DNA of 64,000 bases from Aptenodytes patagonicus (lineage: Eukaryota > Chordata > Aves > Sphenisciformes > Spheniscidae). Below, piece by piece: positions 43,431-56,200 of the stretch (position 1 is the stretch's first letter; the number at the start of each line of letters is the position of its first letter). The notes under the pieces were generated by a model. It ran no database searches and was not told the origin of the DNA. It saw only the letters and a list, made by a program, of their open reading frames with translations. Location of the stretch: assembly GCF_965638725.1 (NCBI RefSeq), contig NC_134961.1, positions 3,534,001-3,598,000 of the forward strand, written 5' to 3'. A program made the position numbers and the translations under genes.

Positions 43431-44280
43431 ACGGCCGGGCGGTGCCTGGCCTCACGCCGTAAGACCAAGCGTGTCTCCCGGAGGCTCCCCGAGGCCGTGC
43501 TCCCCGAGGCCGTGCCCTCCGCTCCCGCCTCCGGCCCCCGCGGCGGCCCCCTTCCCGCGCCGCCCCCCGCCCGCCTGACGTCACGCCTGTTTGGCACCGC
43601 CCTGGCCACGCCTCGATTGCGAACGGAGGGCGGTGCTGCCCAATCAGAGGCTGTTTTGGCGGCGTTGCCGGGCGGAGGCCGTGCCGGCGCGGGGCGGTGT
43701 GGGCGGGCTGAGTGCGGTGGCGGCAGCCAATTGGGGCGGCCGAGGGCGCCGCGAAGGGGCGGGGCGGGTGGCGGGATGGCGGCGGCGATGGCGAGCGCGG
43801 CGGAGCGGGCGGTGCTGGTGAGTCGGGCGGAGGGCTCGCCGTTGCCGTGGCGAGCGGCGGCGGCCCGGCCCCGGCGGCCCTGCCGGGACCCCCGCAGGGC
43901 CGTTCTGGCTGGCCGGGCCCGGGCGGGGAGCCGCACCTCCCGGCCGGCGGCGAGGCCGTTCCTTGCCGCCGGCTCCCCGCGCCTGGGCTGGGGCGCTCTG
44001 TGAGGGCCGACCGGTCACCGCTGCGTGGGCCGTGGGGCGGCTGCTCCGGCGGCCGCGGCGGGCCCGCAGGGCGGTTCCTAGGTGCTCGGCCGGGGCGGGC
44101 TTTCGGGCCGTCCCCGGGCTCCGTTGCTGTGCTGCCCTCAGGCCCGCGGCCGCCCGGCAGGCCGTGGTCTCCTCCAGACTCCCCTTGAGCTGCTTTAACG
44201 GTCTCTGCTTCGGTGTTCTCCCCGTGAGCAATACGAGGGTGGGTTGCGATTGACGCCGCTACTTGCGTTGGCCTCGAGTG
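43430..44280 (+). promoter_or_regulatory. CpG-island promoter of ROGDI with CRE and CCAAT boxes
   Basis: A GC- and CpG-dense block spans exon 1. It contains a perfect palindromic CRE, TGACGTCA, at 43576-43583. There is a CCAAT at 43639-43643 followed by CAGAGG, and a second in the palindrome CCAATTGG starting at 43727, 49 bases before the ATG. GGGCGG boxes occur between and after them. There is no TATA box. Site function is inferred from sequence alone. Confidence 0.7.
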
Positions 44281-47200
44281 AGTCCGGGGGCAGGCCGGTG
44301 CCGGAGGCAGTCCTGCTTACGGTAAACAGCGAAGTGTGTTGCGTGACCTTGATTTTTTCATAGTCAGCCCAACACGCTGCTTGATGGAAGACCAGGCGTA
44401 GCAAATGGCAGGCAGGCGTGTCAAAGCAGCCTTGTTCACTCGATAAAGGTAGGAAAGACATAGACCAGCTGACGTTGCAGACATCTCCTGAGACATAAGC
44501 TGCAAGAAGTAGTGAAAACTTCCTATCTAGGGAGGGAATTTTAGAGATGCATCTGGGCTGGGCAGAAAGCCGCATGTGAAAACCAGATTTTTCTAAAATG
44601 AATGTGATTTGGAATGATATGACTAGCACTCTTCAAAAACACAGATGTGTAGTGCACAGACATGGTGAATGAACCTGACTTAGCCTGAAATTAATACCGG
44701 GGGGGGGGGGGGGGGAGACCTTCTGCTGTCACTATAGGGGGATGAAAGACACCAATGATGTTTTGAAGTAGAAACATCTGCATGGCGACAGTTGGGTGGT
44801 GGAGGCACTAAAGGCATCTGCTTTACCTACGTGATTTCTGCTCCTTTGGGAACCTGGAGGAGGGCGAGTGTTACAGAGAACAAAAGAGCAAGGAATCCGA
44901 TGTGTCAATATGATGCCCAGAAACCCAAAACAGGATTAAATGGTGAAAGTCAGTGGTCCTGCACCCACACTGGTTTGAAGGATAACAGAGAATCCTACCT
45001 AGGTTAGTTGTGCATACCTGCTTTGGGTGAACATTCGTTGAAAAAACCCCATCCTTGTCCTACTCTTTGTTCAGATAACTCTTGCGTAAGGTGATGACAC
45101 ATCAGTGAGTAGTTATTTTATGTTTCTCATGGTGAACAGGAACTGTCTAGCGGAGAAACCACAGGCTTAAATTTCTGAGCTGACCATACCTTTCCAATTT
45201 TTCTGTGGGCAACGTGCTCAATTCATTCCCTTCCGGTACTTCCCACGTGGAAAATTTCTCCTCTCTTACAAGGTAGCAAGTGTCAATCTCTTCTTTGTCC
45301 CTTGCTTGCTTCTGTCCCCACTTCTCTGACGATCTTCTGCGTGGGGGTCTTGTGGTTTGAGGATCTGCTTTATACAGGCTTCGCTGTAGCAGACAACTGA
45401 TTGCAGCCTGAGGTGGTGTGTCATCAGATCTGAACTTCTTTGTTACTGAATTTGCCCAAATGATTGGGAGTCCTTAGCCTTTCTCTCTCCCCACCCACTT
45501 TTCAGTTTAGCTTTCTTTATTTTTAGGCTGCTGTTGCTTGGTAAAATGCCACTGGGGGCAGGAGGAGCATTTTAGGTTTTGTCTTGGTTTCTCACCATCT
45601 AATTGACAACAAATTTGTCCACAAGTTGAGTTTGTTCTGCCCATGACGGTAATTGGTAAGGCATCTCCCTGTCTTTATCTCGGCCGATGAGCTTTTCATC
45701 TTATTTCCTCCCCCTGTCCCATTGAGAAGGGGGAGTGGGAGAGGCTGGGTGGGTGTCTGGCAGCTGGCCAGCCAAGGTCAGCCCACCCCAGCAGCTTAAA
45801 AAGATGCCCCAGATTTTGAAGCAGCAGGATCTGTACTTTGCTCTGAAATTCACATCCCGTGCTGCCTGTTCTTTCCTAATTCTGTGATTATTGGTACAGT
45901 GATTTGTATGAATGCTGCTTTGTTAAACAAAGTCAAAACAAGAATGAGGACAATTCATTTGGCTGGGGCGGAGAAGTGGAGAGTAAGGCCTTTCAACAAA
46001 TCAGGAAGAAATCTTTTTCTTCTACTAGCATGTGATGTAAACAGCATGGACATAGCAGTATACTTAGAACTTAAATAATTTTCGTATGTCTGAGAGATTT
46101 ATTTCCAGTGTTTGACTTCTAATGATTCTAGTGCTGTCTTTCCACAATGTAGGAAGAAGAATTTAAATGGCTTTTACAAGAAGAGGTCCATGCTGTTTTG
46201 AAACAGCTGCAGGATATTTTGAAGGTAAGGTTAATTTGCTTCATCTGTTTTTTGTGTTGTGGGTTTGTTTGCTCTCCCATGTGAGGAATGGTGGTAGATT
46301 TCCCCTGGAGGAAAAAATTCTTGGTAGAGGGTGCACATAAAGGTCCGTCACGCATGTCCAGTGCTGTCCCAAGTGTTTGCTTGCCCTCTGGTCTCGAGAA
46401 CTCAAAATAAAGCTGATTCCCCCTAGATTTCTCTGTTCTTGACCCTCTTTCCTGAGAGAGAGCTGTTTTGAAAAGGCACATGGAGGCACCCAGACCTGTC
46501 TACGAGGCATTTGCCTGAGATGTGAATATTTTCTGGAACTGAGAATCTGGATCTGCCTGTAACTCTGTCATGTGATGGTGGAAACAAGCATGATAGCCTT
46601 TAGCTGACAAGCTGCTACTTGTGCAGTAATTAGTAGCATGCACTCTCCTCATTCAAAACCATCCTTCCCTCGATATGCCTACTTCTCTGCTGGTACCTGC
46701 CCCTTTCAGAGGTGTGAAGTCTTCAGCTGAACCAGGCCTGCAGCACCTTTCGCCAGCCTGAGCATGGGCTGCCGGGTTCGGCTCTTTCCAGGCAGCCAGG
46801 TGGTGAACTGGCCAAAGGGGATTGTGTGCACGAGAGTTCACCGCTCTCCTGCTAGGTTAGTTTTCAACAGGCCCAGCCCCTTAATGTTCTGAGATTTCAG
46901 TGGGGGTTAGGGGGTGATGCAAGAGCAGGGGCAAAAATGTGGAGGTGAGGGGCGGGTGCCAGAGGAGGTAGGAGTGCCATAGTGCTGACCCAGGATGTGA
47001 CTCAGTAGCAGGTGACAACAACCTGCAGTATCTGTATATATAGTATCTGTTTCGAAGAATTTGCAATAGTTTTAAGGGTGAAGTGTGATTAAAGGACAGT
47101 CACCAGCCAGTATAACCAGTCAGGAGTGTTGGTTTTCGCTCCAGACTTCGCACGTGGGTAAGGGACCGGCGGTGCTTGCGCTGTGCAGCCTGGGGGCAGT

Positions 47201-50200
47201 GAGCGTGCTGAGAAAGGGGCAGCGCCACGGTGCCTGAGGGCATGCAGGGCTGGGCTGTGCAGAGTGCTGCTCCTGCTGTGGACAGTTTGCCGACCCCTGT
47301 GGGCACTGGCCGTGTCACCCAGCTCCGGGGTGTGGAGCTGGAGCGTGAGATTTCTGATGCCTGTTGCCATGAGCCGCACACACTGAGCCTTCTCCTGGGC
47401 TGTGCCTGTCCTGCAGGAAGATGAGGGAACATCTGTGTGCTCTGCTAGGTGGGTCGCAGGAGGGTCGTTTCTGCTCTTGCCTTGTCTTTGTTCATGGCTT
47501 GTGGTGCGCTGAGCCTAGGTGGACGCTCCAGCACTCACTATGTCCTCTCTTGGGCAGGAGGCCTCTCACCGGTTCGCCCTGCCCACCAGCAGCTCGGGAG
47601 GAGCCATCAAGCAGGAGAACTTTGTGCTGAGCACGTCGGGGTAAGTGGTCGGGGCGGCCAGTGGGTCGCTGCTGCTCTGCCAGGCCGCTCCGGTGGGGGC
47701 CGCCGCTGCTCCCGGCGATGCCTGTGTTTGTGCCGGGGGCTTCCGTCTGTAGCGAAGGGCGCTTGTTCCTTGAGCGTCTGCGGCAAAGGTCTCTACAGCG
47801 TCCCCCGAGTAAAGGGGTTTCCTTCAATAGGAGATTTTGCCTTAAGGACAACAAAGAAACAAACTCTCATGGCACGTTAACGTAACAGTCTGTAGCCATG
47901 TTCCAGGGGCTGCCTTAGCCAGACTTGTGCCGTTTCCTACTGACACCTGTAATATAGTCACTGATTCCTGACCACACGCTGGTGTGTTGCATCAGCGTGC
48001 TGCTGTCAGCAGTTTTGCCAAGGGGCATTCTTCTGATTCTGGGCGCAGGGAGTCGCAGTTACAAGACCTGAATTCTGCTCTTGGCTCAGCTTCTGACTCT
48101 GACTGTGGACAAATCTTAACCTTTGTCCTCCCTAAAATAGCAATAATAAATCTACTTTGCACAGAGCAAACTGAGACCTGTGCAGAAGGTGCTATAGAAG
48201 TGCGGTTCTTCTGAAATAGTTGTTCATTTTTTGATCTTCAGCATAAGCCTTGGTCTGAATAGCTGCACTCTGGCTGAGGTCACAAGCTTGTTGCAAAGTA
48301 GGAGACCTTAGTCCTTAGAAGCAGCATGGTGAGCGTTTTATAGAATGGTGCAATGATTCTGTATTGGGTTTGAAGGTTGCATTCTTCAGATCTTAAAGTA
48401 TTAAAGTTGATTCTAGTTTTCATTCATTGTTGTTGCAAGGTGGATCTTAAAAAGCATTGATCTAAAGAGTCTCTGTCTAATGTATTAAAATGTAAGGTAT
48501 GGCTAAACTGAGTTCTTGAAGGCCCAGGTGCTTCAGTCTTCCCCCACTTCATTATAGAGGTGAGCCATCTTGCAGGACCTTTTAAAGGGCTTGGTGTGTG
48601 GTTTTTTTTCTTTATTTAGGTTTTTTTTCTTGGGGGTGGGATTTGTAGCTTTCAGCTCCCATATGAACCATGTAGCCCTCCAATGTCAGTAATTTATCTA
48701 ATATCTTGTGTTTGTGCCTACTAGAGCTGTTGGTAACTGCAACCACATTGTTGATAGGTAATACATGAAATAAGCATGGGATCAGAAATGAATGTAATGT
48801 TTTAGGTAGAGCAGTTAGGGTGAGGTGGTTCATAAAGAATATGACAGCAGCTGGCCGCAGGCCAAGAGCTGGGGACTTGAACGTGTGTGTAGAGTTCATC
48901 TGCATCCCCCAGCTGACCCCTGGAAGGAGGGGAACTTGGCTAGCTACATGGGACAGGGAGGGGCGGTGTCAGTTTGGCAGTTTTGGTAGGTGTCTCTTGC
49001 CTCTTGTGACTTGTGTTGCCCGGATCTTTCTTCTCATTCCAGCACAGACCAGGTGAAAGGTGTGTTGACCCTGCAGGGAGATGCCCTGTGTCAAGCTGTG
49101 AGTACTTGCCGTGGTTCTTGCTTTGTACTACCATCAAGGGGTGGGAGTCATCCTTATCAAGGGAGAGGTCATTCTTATTATGCTTTACCAGTGACCAATA
49201 AGTATTCTTTGTTAGTCTTCCCTAATAGGCCTTAAATCCTTAACATTTCAGCAACTGTTGAAATTTGTCAAGATCCAGCATCTAAACACCCCCCCCCCCC
49301 CCCCCCGCTGTGGTGAGTGGTGGAGTTGACTTTCATGGGGATTCCTTGCCTTTACCGCCTTTGTTGTGTAATATGGGGGCCTTCTGAGATGAGGTTGTGT
49401 GTCCTGCCTGGATCCTGATTCACTAAATGCCTTTCAACTTATCCTTTGTATTCGCATCTTCCTGTAGGAGGACTGAGGTTCTGGCTGTGCCGGGACTGCT
49501 GAAAGCAGCTTGCCAAGATGGTCTGGGAGACAGAATGGAGCGGGACTGGCAGTCTCCACGTTCTGCATATGGGGATTGCTTGCTCTCACGTGTTTGTTTC
49601 TTTCTTCAAGGATGTTAATCTGAAAATGCCCAGAAATAATCAGCTCCTGCACTTTGCATTTCGGGAAGACAAGCAGTGGAAATTGCAGCAGGTACTGTTA
49701 ACTTTAGATGCCTACTCCTCTGTAGCGTCTGCACCCTCCAAGCATTAGCTGTAGCCCCTTGCTTTCCGAGAGAGAATGTTATGTCCATTCCACGTTAGCT
49801 CCAGTGGTAAAAGCTAAGGGAAGAAACAGATGCAATTAAGTTCAGTTATGGTGCTAGGAGAGAGAGGTGGGTTCTGCTTGTTCCTGAAACACCAGCGAGC
49901 TGAAGGCTGTCTGCATAGCAGTCATAATCCTTTAAAAGGAGTGCCTAGGGTGCCTGTGCAGTACTGGCCTTGTGTCTTCTTGTAAAACCCAGGCTAGCAG
50001 GACAAAGAACAACTTCAGAGGCTTTGAGTAGCTTGCTCTCATTCTCTTGCAGAAGCATTTCTTTATGCTGAGAACAAACGTCACTGCATTGTGCTCTTGT
50101 ACCATAGCTGAGTTCCCTCAGTTAAGGAGTTAAAGGGATGTGGCTATCCAGAACGTTGAATCTCTTTCCCACCATTTTGCTGGGAGATACCTGACTTCAG

Positions 50201-53200
50201 GATCTGATCTAGTGCCTGATCTTGAAGACGCAGTTTCCCGCAGTTACTTTGTCATAGCTGAGTACGTTGGAGAAAGATGTATTCCATGTGTTCCACTATG
50301 CCATGGCTCAGGTTCTTCTAGGTGATCAGTGCATTTGGTATTGAGTGCAGTTTCCAATGGCTGCTTTGGCAGCGGAGTGAAAGCTCTACCTGGTAACTTT
50401 GTAGAAATGTAGAAAATTGTGTACTCGAGATGTTAATGCCAAACTCGACTGAGTTTCTTTATGCCTCGCAACAAGGCAAGGAAGTTTTTGTGATAACACT
50501 CAGCAGTGTGTCCTATTTTGTGGCTGTTTTGTACTGCTGCCTGGTTGATAGGCTTCTACCAGCTTTTATGAAAAATGCCTTCCTTTATTTACTTGCAAGA
50601 GTTTTGTGTTCTAATGTTGTTCAGATGTAGAATGTGAGTGCCTAAAGGACTCTGTGCGGAAGCATTTACAGTGATTATGTGGAGATCTTTGTCCTGTCTC
50701 AATTAAAAATGAACATCTCGAAGTATTGTGAGTTTCTTCCCTTAGTGAGTGGTGCCAGCTGGAGTTTTGCTTCTCTGTGCAAAGTAAAGTCATCGGTAAG
50801 AAATTGTAGCATAGGCATATTTTTGAGGAACACAAGTCTTTAGGAACTTGATTAGAAAACAGAGCAAAATCAAGGGGGAATAGGAATGAAGCAAGTCCTT
50901 CTAATAGCAGGATTGGCAGTGCTGGGTTGGGTAACACTGCCAAGGGTAATTTAGCTTGCTCGAAAGCATCTAGGAGATGTAAAGGCTAGAGGTGGTGATG
51001 TTTGGAGATGCCATAGCCCAAGTACCTGCAGAGTCTCTCTGTAGTCTGACAGTGGACTTTTATCATCTCTCTCTTCTGTCTGTAGCCTCCAGTGCCTTGT
51101 GCTTTCTAAGAGCAGGGCTGTTCTCCAGATGAGAAGGAACCAGTGCCCATATCTATGCCAGGGAGGCCTCTACAAGGCTGAGCTGGGATCTGGGGTTGCT
51201 GGGGAGCAACGTAGATGTATGAAACTACAAATATCCCAAGCTGTGTTATCCATCTCCCAGCAGCCACCTCTCATACAGGCTTCCCTGCTTATGTTTTCCA
51301 TTTATTGCACCCTCTGATTTACCCTTTTGCTTTTTTTCAATTTTCCTGCTGCTGCCTGGAACTGAACACAAGTCACTTTCTCCCAGGGCTGTTTTCTTCT
51401 TCCTCTGGTTTGTCCTTGCTCCCATGAAAGTACACCTATCAACCTTGCTTTGATAATTGTCTCCTGGCTGCAAGCAGTCTTGCTTGAGAGGGACTTGAGC
51501 TAGCTGTGTTCTGAGTCTGGTCAAGTTCCACACAAGTGGTGTGATGGCAGCTTCTTGATGCTGGAGATAACTTTCAACCCCAACAATTATAGTTTAGAAG
51601 GACTCTGGAATACTGCCAGAGATGCTATATTAGAAATCAATGTTTGCTGCTCATTTCTGCTATTGATGTAATTTACACCATTGGTTTTAGCTCTAATAGT
51701 TCCTAAGGAAGAAATCATTATTCATGTTGCTAGACCTGACTGCCTGCTGTGTACCATCAACAGTGAGAATTCCTACCTTGAACAGTCATGATCAGAGTCC
51801 TCCCCAGGATGAGAGTGCCTGATGTCACTGTTCCTTCAGGGCAGCAGCAATATTTTTATTGACAATCCAGGTTGTAGCTATCAGACTGTTTTGCATCTCC
51901 AGTCCTTGAGTGAAGAACCCAATAATGCATCTGGGCAGCAGTAGTAGATTTGTGTTAGCGAGTGTCGGGTACTCAGAGAGAAATGGCCTTAACATTTGAG
52001 AAGTCACCATTTTCTTAGGGGCAATGAAATAATCAGGGAAACCTGTACTTCCTAGTGTGTGTTATAGAGAGTGTTTCTTTAATAGGGCTGTATTTGTACC
52101 TTTGCAGATCCAGGATGCTAGAAACCATGTTAACCAAGCCATTTACCTGCTTATGAACAGAGATGTAAACTACCAGTTCAAAACAGGCTCGGAGGTTCTC
52201 AAGGTGAGGAGAAAGCCCTCTCTACCTGGGTGGGAACGTGCGTTTTTCTTCCCTTCATTTGTTGTTTTAAACACAGTTAATGCACATTACTGTCTTCAGT
52301 CTCTTACTGGAAATGGATCCCCCAGTTGTAGCCATATGTACCTGTGTCAAGGAGCATCCATGTGACCTCATATTTGATATGAATCTATACCAGTTTATCA
52401 TCAGTAACAGGGTTGTACATCATGGTGAATGGTAATCTGAGTAGTCGGTGCCCTGTTGCACAGCGGTGATGTTCTGGGAGCATCTCCCTTGGTCTTTTTT
52501 GGATGATGTGGTTACACAGCTCATGCTCTTCCCTGTCAGTCAGTGCTTTCGGGGAGAGAAGAAATGAGGCAGTCATCAGCAAACAAAAGATTACAGTTAG
52601 TACTCATGATTTACTGATGATTTGAAAGTGAATTCTCACTTGCTAGTAGTAGTTGACGTGGTCTGATACAGACCAGCTGCTGCATGGCAATAAGGCCCAG
52701 CCCTCTGCTTGGAAATGCTCTCTGAAGCTACCAGAGTTTCGACTTACTCATTAGAATCCATCACAATATCAAACATGAGAAAGCTAAACCTTTTTAGTCT
52801 CCACATGGGCAAGGGCTGCTAATTGGAAGAAGCTAGGTAATAAAACTATTTCCTTTTTACTTTTGGGTGGAAGTAGGGGGTAGAAATTAGTCATAATATA
52901 AAATACCTTCATCTTAGCAGTCATGAGCTCTATAACAGACATATGTTGCTTCCCACGTTTTTTTCTGGAAAAGGAAATCTGCCTGAATAGAGCCTTTGAA
53001 CTGTAGTTTCTGGCAGGATTGGACTCACAGTGAGTTGGTTCTTTTCTCTAGTGCCCTAGCTCTTAGACGGTTATGAACTGGGGGGCCCATTCAGCAGTTG
53101 TTGTACCCGTGATGTGGGAGTGGGGAGAACTAGAACACAGCTGCTTGTTTTTCCTTAATGCCTGCTCTTCAGGAGAGCTGATGATGAGTTTGTCAACGCT

Positions 53201-56200
53201 TCTGTGGCATCAGTAGTTGATCTCATGTTCTCTTCTTATTCTTCTAATGAATAGCTGTTCTCTCTTCAGTCCCTGGTATTAAACACTCCTGGCCTGTCTC
53301 ACAAGTGTCTATAACGGTGGTAACAGTTAAACTGCATTTATGTGGGAGCCACCCCTTCCCAATAAGTCCCTGAATTCCTGGAAGGGCTGGGGGGTGGGGG
53401 TGGGGGTTGTTCTTGTAACACTTGCAAAAGGCTGTAGGATTCTGCAGCACACCATCCAGAGCTGTCCAGGGATCGCCACTCAGCAGTATACTGTATGTTA
53501 TCTTGTAGCTTATGGATGCTGTGATGTTACAGCTCTCAAGAGCCCGAAATCGGCTTACCACTCCAGCCACTCTGACTCTACCAGAGATTGCGTCCAGTGG
53601 TCTCACAGTAAGTATGTGGTGGTCTAGATCTCCATACAGTCTGGCAGCATGCAACAGTTAGGATATTGTGCTGCATCCTGGTGGAAGTGGATTTCTGAAG
53701 TGTCTCCTGAGGCAGAAAGAGGGAGCTGAAGTAGGTGCAAAGCCGGAGCATTTTTGGCTGCTCTGTATGTTTCTGTGGGAAAGCAGATGACTTGGGCATG
53801 AGGACTCTGGTTCTTAGAGAGTAAGTTCTGTTCTCTGCCCACAAATCTTGTCCAGGGATGATTTGCCCTTGTGAACGCTGCTCCATCCTCTTTTGTCACC
53901 ATCATGCACACACCATTTGATCAAGTGCAGCAAGAGCAACTATTGCCTGCAAGCTGCTGAGTCTTTGTTTCTTTCTTAATGTCCCTCTCATTATGGGGTA
54001 ACTGTAGTATGGCTTAGAAAAAGGTAGTGATTTCCTAGCATTAGAAATAATGGTCCTTTCACTGACAAAGAAACTACTTATTTTCTCACCAGAAAATGTT
54101 CACCCCTGTTCTGCCTCCAGACATCCTTGTGAATTTCTATATTAACCTGAATAAGCTGTGCCTGACCGTCTACCAACTGCATGTGCTGCAGCCCAGCACA
54201 ACCAAGGTGACGCCTGCTATCTCTTGAGCCTTGTTTATTTACCTCTCCCTACGTCTCACTGTGAGGAGGCGATCGCACTGCTACACGGTGCAATGTTATA
54301 TGCATAAGATAATGCAGAAATGGCTGTAACTGGTGTTAAGTGTCTGTGTTTAGATCTGCTGCAGACAGAACGCTGGCTCTAAATCTAGTTTGGGGCATGG
54401 CCACTTAGCCCAGAAGAAAACACCAGTGCTCTGGAGAAAGCCAGTAAATATTTTTTGCCAAGTAATGCTTTATCTTACAATATAGTTTGATAATTTTGCA
54501 TAATTTTGGAAGGGCATAATTGTATTAATCCAGTTTACATCGAAGTAGCATCTTGGGTTTTCTGAATGGAGTTTTGATGGATACTTTTCTGCTTCACCTG
54601 TTGCATTTGGGTCAGCTTGATGTCCTGTAAATACAGAATTAAACTCTTAAGCTTTATGAAATGCAGTCCTTCCATAAGGATATTTTTCCTAAAATCTATC
54701 TTTTGTTTTTCTTCTGGATCCTCTCATCTTATTTTTGTGGTGCTAAAATTTGGAGCTAAGTTGGACTCAGCCACTGTGTAGAATTTTTTTTTCATGAAGG
54801 AGCAGGAAGGGATCAAATGACATGGATTCCATATGAATGGAGTATTCGGGCAGATACAGTATAGGGATTTCTTGATGTCAGGCTACTGAAAGTGCAAACC
54901 TTAAACGTCCTCCTCCTAAGTAGTTTGTTTACTGTGTCAAAATTCTAATGACCTTTTCCTTCTCCTCTAGAACTTCAAGCCTGCCGGAGGATCCATTTTA
55001 CACAACCCTGGAGCCATGTTGTAAGTACGGTCACTACAAGGGCTGTGTAACAGGTGTAGGAGTATGCTGAGGATGAGATCCAAATGGATGATTATAGCAT
55101 CTGTTAAGTGGAGAAGCTGGATTGAGTCACTTGCTGTGGCTGTGCCTGTGAATGCACAGGTGCCCATGAGTGTTTCTTTAATGAGTTGGTCATAAAGGCC
55201 CAGAGATGTGGCTTTTCAGGATACGGCCCACCCATACAGTGCCATGAGTTTGTCTAGAGATCAGAGTTGTCAACCAAAATGAACATTAGGTTATTGGCAT
55301 TGCCATCTGCATTTCCTGCCTTTGTGCCTCTCTGGAAAGTGGTAGAGTTTCTACCTTAACCCTATTAGATTTAGCTTAACTCTAAATCTGGTCAGAGATA
55401 GACTGAGAGTTTGCATTCTATAACTTTGCCAGGTGCTGTTTTAAATGTAGTAGAAATCATAATGATCTCTTCTTGGGCCCCTCACTACAAGAAGGACATT
55501 GAGGTGTTAGAGCGTGTCCAGAGAAGGGCAACGAGGCTGGTGAGGGGTCTGGAGAACAAGTCTTATGAGGAGCGGCTGAGGGAACTGGGGTTGTTCAGCC
55601 TGGAGAAAAGGAGGCTCAGGGGAGACCTCATCGCTCTCTACAACCACCTGAAAGGAGGTTGTAGCGAGGTGGGGGTCGGTCTCTTCTCCCAAGTAACAAG
55701 CGATAGGATGAGAGGAAATGGCCTCAAGTTGCGCCAGGGGAGGTTTAGATTGGACATGAGGAAAAATTTCTTTACTGAAAGAGTGGTTAAACATTGGAAC
55801 AGGCTGCCCAGGAAAGTGGTGGAGTCCCCATCCCTGGAGGTATTTAAAAGACGTGTAGATGAGGCGCTTAGGGACATGGTTTAGTGGGCATGGTGGTGTT
55901 GAGTCGATGGTTGGACTCGATGATCTTAGAGGTCTTTTCCAACCTTAATGATTCTATGATTCTGAGAATGGAGGACAGTTGAGTTTTGTGTTCTGTGCTG
56001 TTGTGTGTGAAGCTGTGTTCTTTTTTCCCCCACTCCAGTGAGTTTGGCAACCAGCGATATGAAGTCAGCCATGTCCATAAAGTGGAATGTGTTGTCCCAT
56101 GGTTAAATGATGCCCTTGTCTTCTTCACAGTTTCACTGCAGCTTTGCCAGCAACTGAAGGACAAGGTAATGGTTTTAGAGAAGAGACTTTGTTTTTTAAC

